A stretch of 64,000 nt of DNA from Hemileia vastatrix. Taxonomy: Eukaryota; Basidiomycota; Pucciniomycetes; Pucciniales; Zaghouaniaceae. Below, in pieces: positions 42,850-54,081 of the stretch. The stretch covers positions 8,635,183 through 8,699,182 of the forward strand of contig JASXTE010000002.1 of assembly GCA_030280995.1 (NCBI GenBank), written 5' to 3'. The notes beneath the pieces are model-generated. The model searched no databases. It had not been told where the DNA came from and saw only the letters and a program-made list of their open reading frames with translations. Position 1 is the stretch's first letter; every line of letters begins with the position of its first letter. Position numbers and translations under genes: made by a program.

Positions 42850-45800
42850 TTGTGCAAAGAAAACTATCTTATCCCTCCCAGTGCACAGAAACTCCATGTC
42901 TTAAGGACTGGAGTTGCCTTAAACTACTTGAGATTCATTCTTTTCAAGGAGGATACCCCCTTCAGTTGTCTTATAGACTATGGAGCTTCAATTTCTTTTG
43001 TCAGTTTATCTTTTTCAGAGAAGTTAAAACTGACATTCACAGATATTGATCAAACTCCAATTTATTTGGTCAAATCAGAGGAACCCAAATATTGGGTAAG
43101 TAAGAAAGTTTTATGGGTTTTCAACTTTCCAAATTTTCCCCCTTCAAGTGGAAATTATCAGTGTTGGACGCCCCAAGAATGGATGATACCATCCTTGGCC
43201 ATGAATTTTTTATGCATTGGAATCCTGAAATTTATTGGTCACGGGGATTGATCACCCCATGGGCTAAGTATATTTCTGATTCTTCAATGAAGGTCAATAG
43301 GGAGTTAAACAACCCACCTGACAATGTCCTGCTAGAGGACAAATCTCTGCCAGATAACTTGCAAGCATCTGATCTTTCTCTAAATGAGCAATTGGCTAAC
43401 CCTTCTATCTTTATCACTTCACTCAAAGAGGACTTAAATTGCCTCAAAGTAGTCAAGTTATGCTCTCTCAATTCTGGTCTTCCCTTGACAGATTCTCTCA
43501 AAGATGATGAGGACAACCAAATAAACGTTGAAGCCATTAAATCAACTTTACTGGAAATCTATCACTATTTCCTCAATTTTTTCTGAATCCGCAAGGCCAA
43601 TAAGGTACCAGCTCATTGACCCTACGACCATCAAATAGAGTTAATAGGTCCAGTACCTCTGGCAGGTCCTGTCTATTATTTGTCAAAGGAAAAATCTCAA
43701 GTTCTTCAGGACTACATTGCAGAGAATGTAGCCAAAGGTTTCATCAGAGCCAGTAAATCTCCAACCGGCTCCCCTTTTCTTTTTGTAAAGAAAAAAGATG
43801 GTAGCCTTAGGTTGTGTGTTAACTATAGAAAGCTCAACACAGTCACAAAAAACAACACATATCCCGTTCCTCCTATGTCATTGCTTCTTACCCTTTTTAA
43901 TGGTGCTAATTTCTTTTCTAAAATTGATCTTAGAGGCGCTTATAATCTTATTTGCATTGCGGAAGGTCATGAACCACTAAATGCAATGCGCACTAGATTT
44001 GGTAGTTTTGAATATTTAGTCATGCCTTTTGGATTATGTAATGCACCATCTACTTTTCAAACTTTTGTTAATGACATCTTTCAAGATGTTGTCAAACAAT
44101 TTTTTGTCATCTACTTAGACAATATTTTAATTTTCTCAAAGACACTAGATGAACATATTCATCATGTTTGACAGGTTCTAAATCGCCTTCAAGATCACGG
44201 TCTCTAAGCCAAGCACAATAAATGAAAATTCCATCTTAAATCTATTGATTTTTTGGGGTTTACGTTGTCCACTGATGGTTTCGTCATGGACCACAAAAAG
44301 GCCCAAAAAGTCCTGAAATGGCCTGAGTCCAAAACCATTAAATCCCTCCAAGGAATTTTGGGTTTTGCCAATTTCTATAGAAGATTTATTAAAGATTACT
44401 CTAAAACTATTTCCAATCTTCTCTTCTTAGAAAATATATTCCATTTGTTTTTACTTATACAGAACAAAAGGAATTCAAAGCATTGAAGACTGCGTTTACC
44501 ACAGCTCCAATTCTTTGACACTTTGATCCTTCTGCTTTGACAATAGTCAAGACAGACGCTAGCAATTATGCTATCTCAGGGGTCATTTCTCAATTCAATT
44601 CTGAAACAAAATTTTTTCATCCTGTTTCTTTTGAGTCACGCAAACTCATTGCAGCAGAATTAAATTATAAAATTCATGACAAAGACCTTTTATCTATTAT
44701 TCATTGTCTTAAAAAATGGCACTCTTTTCTTCTCAGCCTAGATAGTCCTTTCCAAATCCTAACTGACCATAATGCTTTGAAATACTTTATGTCTTTCAAA
44801 GTGTTAACCAGGCGTCAAGCCAGGTGGGCTGAATTTCTGTCTGAATTTCCTTTTTCTATTTCTTATCACCCAGGTAAGAACTGTATTGTCCCAGATATCC
44901 TGTCACGTCGGGATGACATTTATCCACAGTGGGGGGATGCATTTGCTGACAAGAACCCAGAAAATGTGAAATAAATCTCCAACAAATCAATGTTAACAAC
45001 TCATCAACTTAATTCAATGACAATTCAATCTTTTCAAAATCCACTATCCAACATCCTCGAAGCTCAGTCAAAGGACAATTATTTTTTAGGGTTAAAAGAC
45101 AAAATACTCTCAAAGAAAGGGGCCAAAAGATTTAGTATTGAATCAGGTCTATTAGTTTTTGAAGGTAGAGTAGTCATACCCAACAAAAATAAAATAAAAT
45201 TATGGATTTTCAACAGTCAACATGATTCTCCATTAGCTGGTCATTTTGGGGTTGATAAAACCTACCAGCTAATAGCGAGGGATTTATTCTGGTAAGGAAT
45301 GACCAGAGAAATCAAGGCCTATATAAGATCTTGTTACAAATGTAATAGGAATAAGGCTCCCCATCACCAGAAGCATGGGTTTCTTCAACCACTTCCTATT
45401 CCCTCTAAACCTTGGGAATCTTTATCAAGGATTTTATTTCTCAACTTCCTCTTTCTAATAATTTTGATGCGATATTAGTAATAGTAGATAGATTTTCAAA
45501 AATGTCTATTTTCATTAAAACCACTACTACTGCTACAGCAGAAGATTTGTCAAAGTTGTTTCTAGAATATGTATTTTCCAAACATGGCTTACCTAATGAT
45601 ATTATTTCAGATAGAGTCTCATTGTTTGTTTCCACATTCTGGACTCAATTGTGTCGACAACTCAATATCACGAGGAATCTCTCCATGGCCTATCATCCTG
45701 AAACCAATGGGAAAATGTAAAGGGTTAACCAAATCCTCAAACAATACCTTTGAATGTATTTCAGTTATCAACAAGACAATTGGACCACATGGTTACCATT

Positions 45801-45860
45801 GGCCAAATTTTCTTATAATAACTCAACTCATTCTTTGACATGACAATCTTCCTTCATAAC
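42850..45860 (+). pseudogene. Element B protease-RT-RNase H-integrase, first part (broken)
   Basis: Protease motif is CLIDYGASISF, D-Y-G instead of D-S-G. RT at 43680-44171 (SPTGSPFLFVKKKDGSLRLC ... VIYLDNILIF, again YLDN), RNase H at 44537-44974 (KTDASNYAISGV), integrase zinc region at 45200-45345 and core at 45412-45720 ([13 protein letters not shown]). Stops and frame changes separate the blocks (for example near 44172, 44490 and 45294). Interrupted at 45864 by a solo LTR. Confidence 0.88.
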
Positions 45861-45863
45861 TGT

Positions 45864-46982
45864 TATGGTAAGGTAAACTCTTACAGTCGCCTTGCTGTAA
45901 GCAGAATCCGGAGGAGATATGTGGATTTAGTTGAAAACCCTGTCCTTCCAACAAAAATAACAAAGTAGGTGTTCTAAATCACTAAGCTACCCAGTCTACT
46001 TGGATCTGATTGATAAAAATAATGAAACTCTAAAATATTTAACGCTTATTGAGATTTAAATAAAAGTGGCTGTTGAGAAAGAAATACTGATTACAACAAT
46101 TAAGGTGTACCAGTGAAAGATCTGAAAAGATTGACTTTTATGTTTTTATAATAATTTGAATTTTTATGAGACAGCAATAATCAAGTCCCAGTGATGAAGA
46201 ACTTTCTAAAGATACCCTGTATGAAGTGTGATTTAAATTGTTGAGTAGTATTTCTAAAATGTTATTTATAAAATATAAAGTTATAAGGGTATTAAAAATT
46301 TATTTAATTTGTTGAGTAATAAAAAATGAGACTTTGGTGGTTAAAGATTAAGCTGTATGTTGTCTGATTATTGTTAGATGATGCCCAATTTCGAGTCTGA
46401 GAGATTCTTAAGTATACCTAGTCACGTGCCTAAATTTCCCCTCCAGAGCTCACCCAGAGTCAATCCGGAGCCCGTACAGAGTCCGTACAGAGTCCAAAGG
46501 AGTCTGTCCGGACTTCCGGACTCAATTAGAACCTTTACAACTATAACAAAAAATCTAGAAAAATTACACATGATAGAGCCACTTCCCCTTTACATTCCCA
46601 ACTAATTTTTGTAGCCTGCGCAGCTCTAATCACCCCGTGAAAATTCATCAAAGTTAAGTATTTTCTAAAAACGAAAATATTTCTATAAAAATTTAACATT
46701 AATTTAAAAATATAAGAAAAATAGTAAAAATTCTGGGAAAATTTCCCAAGGTTCTTGAGCGACTTGACTTGATACTTATAAACTCTTCAGACGGTAAAAA
46801 TAAGTTTTCTCCGTAAAATAAATTTTTTTCACATAGGCATCTGCTCTTGACCAATTTCTTCATATTTAAAACTCAAATGAATTAAATAAAACCCTTTTAT
46901 AAAAATTAATAATGCCAATCTTGCACGCCGTAATAACTCCATTTACGTACTTAGGTGCCATACTAAACTTTAGGCTACCACA
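45864..46982 (-). repeat. Solo LTR of the element C family inside element B
   Basis: 1119 bp, ends TATGGTAAGG...GGCTACCACA, target duplication CTGT (45860-45863 and 46983-46986) inside the integrase coding sequence; joining the flanks restores the sequence seen uninterrupted in element A near 4550. It carries a shortened GTACGGAGTC-type array near 46470-46520. It must have formed by LTR-LTR recombination after a full insertion. Confidence 0.92.
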
Positions 46983-46986
46983 CTGT

Positions 46987-47600
46987 TTATGGAAGACATC
47001 CTCAATTCAACTCAATCCATGTAGGAACTAGTCATCCTGCAGAACATTATCTTTGAACCATATCACGACTCCAAGAAGAACTTAAATCAAACTTGGAATT
47101 AGTGATTTGAAGGTACAAGGAACAGGCCAACAAAAATCAAAAATCTGCTCCTTCCTTTATACCAGGTGACAAAGTATGGCTCAATGCACAAAACATTTGA
47201 ACGACTCGACTATCAAAGAAACTGGCCAAAAAATGCTTGGGACCATTTGAAATTGACTCCGAAATCTCTAAAACTGCATTTTGGCTCAAGCTACCTCCTA
47301 AATGGCAGGATATTCACCCTGTTTTTCACGTATCTCTCCTGGAACTGGCTTGAGAAACATACCCGGGCAGGAGCCAACCTCCTCTGGAACCGGTTGAAGT
47401 AGAAGACCATCTAGAGTAGGAAGTAAGCAGTATCCTTGATTCAAGAATGCGCAAGGGGAAACTTCAATACCTCATGGAATGGGAAGGCTTCCTCAATGAC
47501 TCAGACAAAACATCCTGGGAACCAGCCATCAATGTTTCTAACGCCCCTGAACTCCTAAAATCTTTTCATCTTCAATATCCCTTAAAACCAAAACCTTAGA
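46987..47600 (+). pseudogene. Element B integrase C-terminus and chromodomain
   Basis: Continues the integrase after the solo LTR. From about 47400: VEDHLE, then SSILDSRMRKGKLQYLMEWEGF and TSWEPAINVSN, a chromodomain matching that of element A, ending in TAG at about 47598-47600. Stops interrupt it near 47355 and 47415. Confidence 0.87.
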
Positions 47601-48694
47601 ACTCTCTTTTTTTTTTCTCTTCTCTTCTCTTTTTTCTTTTCTTTCTCTTTTCTTACTTTTTTTTAAAAAAAATTCTAAAACTTCTTTACTTCTAAAAAAT
47701 CCTTACTCTGTTTTCTCTTTTCTTCTTTCTTCTTTTCAAAAGCTTTTTTCAACCTTCTTTAAAAATAAAATAAAATAAAATAAATCAAATTAAAAAGTTA
47801 AATTAAAAAATAAAATAAAATAATATAATATAAAAACAAAGTCTTAAAAAATTCATTAAAATAAAATCTTAAAAATCAATAATTCCTTTAATTTTCTTTC
47901 TTTTCTCTTTTCTCCTTTCAAACTTTTTTCTTTTTCAAAATACAATTTTTATTTCCTTATTTCTTTTTCTTCAAAATATCAAAATTTTTCACAAACTCAA
48001 TATGACAATCTTTCTCAAACTTAACTTCAACCTTTAAATCTCTCTTTTAAAATTCTTCAAACAAATTACTTCTTTCTTTCAAATTCTTTTTTCAAAACTA
48101 TTTTTCTCTTTCTTTTCAAACAACCAAAATTCCTCAAAAACTTCAATAAATAAACTTTCACAAATAAAATTTTTTTCTCTCATTAAGTTTTCATTTCAAA
48201 TGAAATTTTTTCAATCAAATATTTTTTTTTCTCTTCTTACTTAATTTTTTCTTTTCAAAACTTAAACTAAAATTTTCTCAGTTAAATATTTTTTCTTTTC
48301 CTCTTTCAAAATTTAAAAAAAAATTTTATTCAAATTTTTTTTTATTTTTTCTTTCTTTTTCTTTTTCTTTTTCTTTTTCTTTTTCAAAAATCTTATAAAA
48401 TATATATTAAAATTTCAATTAAAATAACAAAATAAAATAAATAAATAAATACACAAATTTCTTTCTTTCTTTTTTCCTCTTTCTATTTCAATTTTTCTCC
48501 TGTATTTTCTCCTGAACTAATTTCTTCATTTTTTCCAATACCACCCTTATTTCCTTCCTGCATTTTTCAAATACCTCCTCCTCTCATACTGGTACCACTT
48601 CTCCAATCTCCAGTAATTCTTCTGCCACATCAAAGGATGCGGCATTGACAATCTTGTCAATCTCATCATTTAAATTTTCAATGAATCGAGCTTG
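47601..48694. other. Pyrimidine-rich non-coding region of element B
   Basis: T/C-rich on the plus strand (TTTCTTTTCTTTT), with a AAAATAAAAT run near 47768-47820 and a CTTTTT repeat near 48348-48386. It is the counterpart of 2851-3938 in element A. No gene is recognised; 48480-48690 retains the coding-like stretch that follows the antisense gene. Confidence 0.6.
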
Positions 48695-49446
48695 TCAACC
48701 CTGCCGAGGTTTATTTGACCATACCTGGTCAAGGGTGTTCTTGTTATCCTCCCTTGAATCAACCGCCGGTTGACTTGCCTCAACTGGCAGAAATGGCGCA
48801 GCCTCCACAATTGGAGCTTCCGCAATGACATCTGAATTCTAAAAACATACAGTCATCAGTAACAAAAATTTTGAAACAAGAAAAGGCAGCTTTACTTCAA
48901 AAAACGGCCAGGCTCTAAAAATAGCCTTGGGGTGACCTCTACTGTCACTTCCTCCTCCTCTTCATCATCTTCAATGATCATCCGCCACTTCTTCGGAGTC
49001 TGGTTCGAGATGGGAACTTCATCCTCATCCTCTTCAACCATTTCATCCACCTCCTCTTCCACCCCTTGTTTTTTACCTGTGGCCTGGGTTACCCAAGTTG
49101 CCACAGTATCCTCGACCTCTTCCTCAACTTCTTCTACCAAACGATCGTCCCCGACCAACACGTCCCAAATGTCTTCGACCACCTCTTTGGTCTTTGGGAT
49201 TACCCAGTACTTAGTCTTGGTAAATCTTCGCTTGATGTCCTCATTTTTTGAGAGAGCATCACACGTCACCTGTCTCCAGCGGCAAAGCTTGCATTTCTGG
49301 CGAGGACCTCGTGTGGCCGTGCTTTTAATGCAAAAATACTTTATCAATTTGCAGGCGGTGCATGCTTGGGATTATTTCCGTGTAACAATTCCACCATCCG
49401 CTTTGGGGTGTGGAGGCGTGGGAGTTTGAGTAGGGCAGTTTGACAT
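48695..49446 (-). pseudogene. Antisense Cys-cluster gene of element B
   Basis: ATG at 49444-49446. The first 24 codons read MSNCPTQTPTPPHPKADGG.., then TAA at 49372-49374 (TAT in A). The cluster that follows is complete: cysteines spaced C-X2-C-X6-C-X12-C-X2-C-X6-C, from ACTACKL to RWRQVTCDAL, matching fungal Zn2Cys6 spacing, though basic residues are concentrated in the second half rather than the first. Next come KRRFTKTKYW and an acidic tail. A one-base loss before the donor at 48894-48895 shifts exon 1; exon 2 is 48838-48695. The TATA box is at 49536-49542. The two copies A and B carry different defects in the cluster segment (three stops in A, one in B), so the ancestral gene was intact. 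Confidence 0.7.
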
Positions 49447-49552
49447 AATACAAGAAAAAAAATAATAATTAATAAAAGAAGGAGTCAGAGAAAGTAGTGT
49501 GGGAAGAATGTGTCTCACGCTCAACGGAGCTCGTGTTTTATACCCGGGCATC

Positions 49553-50277
49553 TGTCACGTGCCATGTGACACTCGAGGCAAAAGCAGCTCATTAAATCAA
49601 TAATACAGAGGTCTAAATCCATACTCGAAGTGCAGAAAACGATTCTACATAGCAACTGCAACTTTCCTTTGTGTACTCACTATTCAACTGCGCTAATCTA
49701 AACTTTAAATCTAAATCAGTCAATCTCTCAATAGTTTATTAAGTATCTGTGGGTTATTAACAGGGGTAGTGAGCATGGACGGGATGGTTAGTGGAGGATT
49801 AAAGGGTTAACGGATGTTAGTGAGGAGGGTCCAGGTGTAACAGGTGTATTTTGGGAGGTCTGTGGTGTGCGGAATTATGGATGTGTATGAGGTCAATGCA
49901 AGGAGGGGTTGGATTTTGGTTTGATATTTCTTTAGAATTAAATTATAAAACGTATATATAGTTAATAGTGGTAAAGCTTCAGGTTAAACCATTATTATTA
50001 TACATTTCCTTATTTTTCTCAGTAATCATTTCAAAAAACTTAAATCTTTGATTATTGAGTTTCCAACCCTTTGTGAAATCTTAAGAATATTAATATTACC
50101 TTTAAATTATATTAGAATTCTTATCAAACATATCTCGAAGCAGTAGCTCTTCCTTCGAGTCATCTTTGAATCACTTCCGCAAAAATTTCCTCTGTGCTTC
50201 AAAGAAGTTTCTAAACTCCTCCCTCCATCTCACTTCAAGGAAAATCTTTTACCTTGTGCATAGGTCGTCCGGTGACA
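49553..50277 (+). repeat. 3' LTR of element B
   Basis: 725 bp, same length as the 5' LTR with scattered base differences. No polypurine tract lies directly before it; the nearest purine-rich stretch is at 49453-49510, about 40 bp away. Confidence 0.93.
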
Positions 50278-50430
50278 GATAATACATTATCCTGCTTCTT
50301 ATACCCCAATTTCTATTCCTAATTACTGGTCCCAAACTCATCACATCCATGAAAAATTCACATGGTTTCAAATCACGTATCCTAACCTTATGTCTTTCTG
50401 GAGCATAACACACCTACATTTCTGTTCTTA
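50278..50430. mobile_element. Continuation of Harbinger-like H3 after element B
   Basis: ATTATCCTGCTTCTTATACC and the following ~120 bp match the reverse complement of the H2 right end (about 40230-40365), decaying in similarity towards 50430. The opposite end of H3 is not seen in the window. Confidence 0.75.
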
Positions 50431-50448
50431 AGCCCTAAAATAAAAATT

Positions 50449-50982
50449 TTATCTGCACACCTCACTCAAAGATTGGTCCAAGTCACCCTCACCACTCATA
50501 AATTTGTCTAACTCACTCACAGCACTCAAACATTTGTCTGAGTCACCCTCACCATTTGCAAATTTGTCCAAGTCACTCACAACACTCAAACATTTGTCCA
50601 AGTCACTTGCACCATTTTTAAATTTGTCCAAGTCACTTAAAACACTCAAACATTTGTCCAAGTCACTTGCACCATTTTTAAATTTGTCCAAGTCACTTAC
50701 AACACTCAAACATTTGTCCAAGTCACTTGCACCACTTGGAAATGTGTCTAAGTCACTTGCAACATTCAAAAATCTGTGTGATTCACTCTCACCACTCAGA
50801 AATGTGTCTAAGTCACTTGCAACACTCAAAAATTTGTGTGATTCACTCTCACCACTTAGAAATTCATCTAAGTTTATTGAAACACTTAAAAATTTCAAAA
50901 AGTCACTTTTACCACTTGAAAAATTGGCTAAGCCCATATTTTTTAAATTTTTCTTGGTGAAAGTTGCCACTGAGAAAACCAA
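50449..50982 (-). repeat. 30-bp minisatellite with an open 10-residue-repeat frame
   Basis: Units like CACTCAAACATTTGTCCAAG-TCACTTGCAC (30 bp) alternate over about 480 bp. On the minus strand the frame is open for 177 codons and reads as ten-residue units (SDLDKCLSVV, SDLDKFKNGA, SDLDTFLSGE and so on, about 17 of them). The period being a multiple of three keeps both strands open, so the frame alone does not prove a gene. No signal peptide or domain is seen. Confidence 0.75.
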
Positions 50983-52278
50983 GGAGATGAAAGGCCAATG
51001 ATAGATAGGTGTATGAACTCCAGCAGAAATGAAAGCAAAAAAAAATGTTGTTGAGAGTTGGGGGTGAGCGTAGATGAGCTAACAGACTTGACAAGGTAAG
51101 GAAGAATAGATGTCCAAGTTGTGGTTATGAAAATTGAGTAGAAAAATGTCAGATAAGAGGTGAAAATTGACACGTTGTAGTCTTCCAACATTGGCGGAGC
51201 CCTTTGTTGGTCTATTTGGTGTTGTTTTGATATGTCTTTAATGGCATTGTTTAATAATTGGGTGTTTTTCTGGAATTATTTGTCAAATATTGGGACTTCA
51301 GGGATGTGGGTACTATCATTGGATAGCCCTGGTATTTCTCTATATTTTATGTCTTTATGAAATTTCTCAGATTTTAAGAATTTAAGGGATTATTTCTCAT
51401 TTTTCATTTTTAAAGATAGCTGTTTAATTTTGTTTTTTGACTTTTAAGGGCTATCCTTAAGTCTTAGGGTTAAGTGCTTAGTACCATTAGAATGGGCTAA
51501 TTTTTCTCTACATTTTATGTCACAATGTTGTTATAGCTTAATTATGTGTTTTAAAGGTTTTAGTAGTTGTAGTAAATTTTTCTAAGTATTTTGGGTATTT
51601 TTAGAGGTTTTTGGTGGTTTTTTGGCTTCAGGGTGGTCCGGCCGCCTCAGGCCGGCCTCCCAACATTGGGTGGACTGTCCGCCTTGGTGCTAGAAGGCTG
51701 GGAAGCGTTTTTAGAGGGGTTTTATGCAATTTGGCACTCAGAAACACCAAATTCATTGGTGTGCATGGGCTTTTAGATAGTGGTCTGTGTATATATAGTG
51801 AATAAGACAGTTTGGGGCAACTTTAATTATCATAAAACCATCCAGAGGTGATATCCTTGTTCCTCACTCAGTTTTCACTGTTTTCTGGCCACAATTGGCG
51901 GTGTTTGTTGCAAGGTGAGTTCTTCATTTAACTTAACTTGGCAACTGGTTTCTCTGGTGTAGTCTTGCAAGCTATATCAAGTATTATTGCTGTCTCTGGT
52001 GTGGATTTGCAACCTACATCAAGTATCATTGCTTTCTCTGGTGTGGAAATTGGTCTACATTTCAGTTCTTTGGTTTGGTAGTCTGTATGGGGACTACTTT
52101 CTTGGCTGATCAAGCAGTCAAGTGTGTTAAAAAAAGGGCTTTAGCAACAGGAACCAATTTACTGTAGCAGTTAAATCTCACTTTATTTTTCTAAAGGGAC
52201 AGGGGGTTTTCTCTCTGGTTTTTCTCCAACTTCCTTGGTCAAGGCCTATAGCTAGTACTATAGGATTGTATACATTTC
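50983..52278. other. Probable 5' LTR zone of element D
   Basis: The PBS of D begins at 52279, so its 5' LTR should end near 52276, but the 3' LTR lies outside the window and the left edge cannot be fixed. A TATA-like TATATATAG at about 51788-51797 could be the promoter. At about 51950-52070 a ~60-bp phrase (TCTCTGGTGT ... TTGCAAGCTA-type) is repeated two to three times. No protein-coding gene is supported; the GC-richer patch near 51640-51680 contains no recognised motif. Confidence 0.45.
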
Positions 52279-52367
52279 TGGTGCCCAACATAGGGTTATA
52301 ACCTGCTAGTTCTTTGGAATCTCTATTGTCTTTGGTTGGTCTTTTTTGGTGATTTTGGTCTGGAGGA

Positions 52368-54060
52368 ATGGCTTCTGGGTCATCTATTCCTGTGGTGACT
52401 GTCAGTGGGGGGGAAGGTCCTCCTGCTGTGATGGTTAGGGAGTGTGTTAGGATTAAAACTTGGGATGGTACCAGGTTTAATGGTGAAGATGTGAAGTGGT
52501 TTCTGGAGAAGTATGAAACTGCTGCTGGTGTGGGTGGTGCTTCTTACCTGGACATGGTGAAGCAGATCATTTTCTTCATTGGTGATAGGGCAGTGGAGAA
52601 GGAGGTTGTGGCCATGTCTGGCTACAAGAAGAGGGACTGGAAGTTGTTGTGTAGGGAGATGGTGGATAGATGTGGTGTCAGGTTCAATATGGTGAATCTG
52701 AGTAAGGTTGTCAGTGAATTGAAGTCTTATGGTGGTGTTGGTAACTTACTCAGTTACAGGAAGTTTCTGCTACAGTTTGATCCTGTGGTAGAATATTTGG
52801 TGGAAGTGGAGGTACTGGCACATGAAAATTCTGCCAAGGATGTTTTTTGGTTTGCCCTGGCTAGATATTTCAGGATAGATGTGTTGAAGGAGCTGTCAAG
52901 GAAGGACTTGATAAAGACTCTTTCCAATGGGGACCAGAAGTTTCCTGCCTTGGACAAGGTGAAGGAGGCTGTGCAGGCCCATTTGAAGTTATTGGCTGTG
53001 GAAACCTATCAGGAAGGGTGTGCCAAATATGTCAGCAAAGTCAGTGAGGCTTTGGCTGAAGAGGAGAGTAGAGTGACAAAGAAAGAGAAGAATATGGCGG
53101 AGGTTTCCAAGCAGGAGAGGGACCCAGTGGTGGAGCAGTTGGCTGATCTGACAAAACAGCTACATATTTTTGTTCAGGAGGCCAAAAAAGCCAATAAGGC
53201 TCCTTCTCAGCCTAGAAATTTTGATAGGAGGGCTGGTAGGAGTGATCCTTGGGTCTACTTTTATTGCAGCAGGAGGGGGCACAAGTCCAATGATTGTTGG
53301 GCACTGAACAGAGATGTGTCAGAAGAAAGGTGGAGTATGATGGCAGGGTGTTCAAGTTCCCTGATGGTTCATTTGTGAAACCCAGTGAGGGGCAGGCTCC
53401 TGTTGATTTGGTCAAGAGAAGGAATGGTCTCAATCAGAGGAGGCCAAGGTTTGAGGATATTTCTGATCAGGGGAAGTCTTCTGCTAAGGCAGATGATGAT
53501 GTCAAGGGAAAAGGGAAGGAGGTGAATAAGGTCTCTTTATCTACTTCCTTTGGTGGATTGGAGTTGTATTCTTGTGGTGGGCAGTCAAGCAGTGAATTCT
53601 TGGCTGGTGTCTATGATGTAGAGGCTGAAAAGGTGGGAAGGCCTAAGAGCAGTTCTCAGGCCCAACAAAAGCCTAAGGCTTCAAAGGTGGATCTTAAGCT
53701 GAGTGCAGCTAGGAGGAAGTACAGAAAAGAGGAGCTGTACAAGATGCAGAAGGAGATTGCTGATATGGGCCCCCTAGTTTTGGTGCATTGGACATGAATG
53801 GTGAGCCAATGCCTATGGATGTTGATTCTGACTCTGAGGAGAATGTTCCTTTGGCTTCATTGCCAAAGCCTGCTGGAGTTAGAGGTTCTGGTGAGGGATC
53901 TGGTTTGATTCCTGTTGATGGTAAATCTGGTGGTGGCTCTGGTCCTCAGGAGATTTCTAGGACCAAGGTAGTGAAGCCAAGGGCTCACTTTGAGAGGCCA
54001 GTAGTTTCTGGCCAATCTAATGTTATGGAATCTGTTCTGGAAAGGATGAATAAGGGTTAG
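52368..54060 (+). pseudogene. Element D Gag (frameshifted)
   Basis: The first frame, 52368-53378, opens MASGSSIPVVTVSGGEG and contains the Gag block shared with C (RFNGEDVKWFLEKYETAAG, YLDMVKQIIFFIGDRAVEKEV), then a Lys/Glu-rich linker. The zinc knuckle reads YFYCSRRGHKSNDC: the first Cys of CCHC is Tyr (TAC, one change from TGC). The frame shifts near 53315 and continues through 53797 (VEYDGRVFKFPDGSFVKPSEG), then again to 54060. Ty3 Gag packages RNA; this copy could not. Confidence 0.83.
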
Positions 54061-54081
54061 GTTTCCCTTTCTTATGGGGAA

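Larger units (their letters stand above)
40869..50277 (+). mobile_element. Ty3-type chromodomain LTR retrotransposon B (decayed)
   Basis: Two LTRs of exactly 725 bp (40869-41593 and 49553-50277), TG...CA, with target duplication AATAA/GATAA (40864-40868 and 50278-50282; one base changed). Same family and gene order as element A. Interrupted at 45864-46982 by a solo LTR of the C family. All polyprotein genes contain stops. Confidence 0.93.

Noticed and set aside
50504..51001. 165-codon plus-strand frame with Leu/Ser repeats
   Set aside because: It is the other strand of the 30-bp minisatellite; a repeat period divisible by three keeps several frames open.
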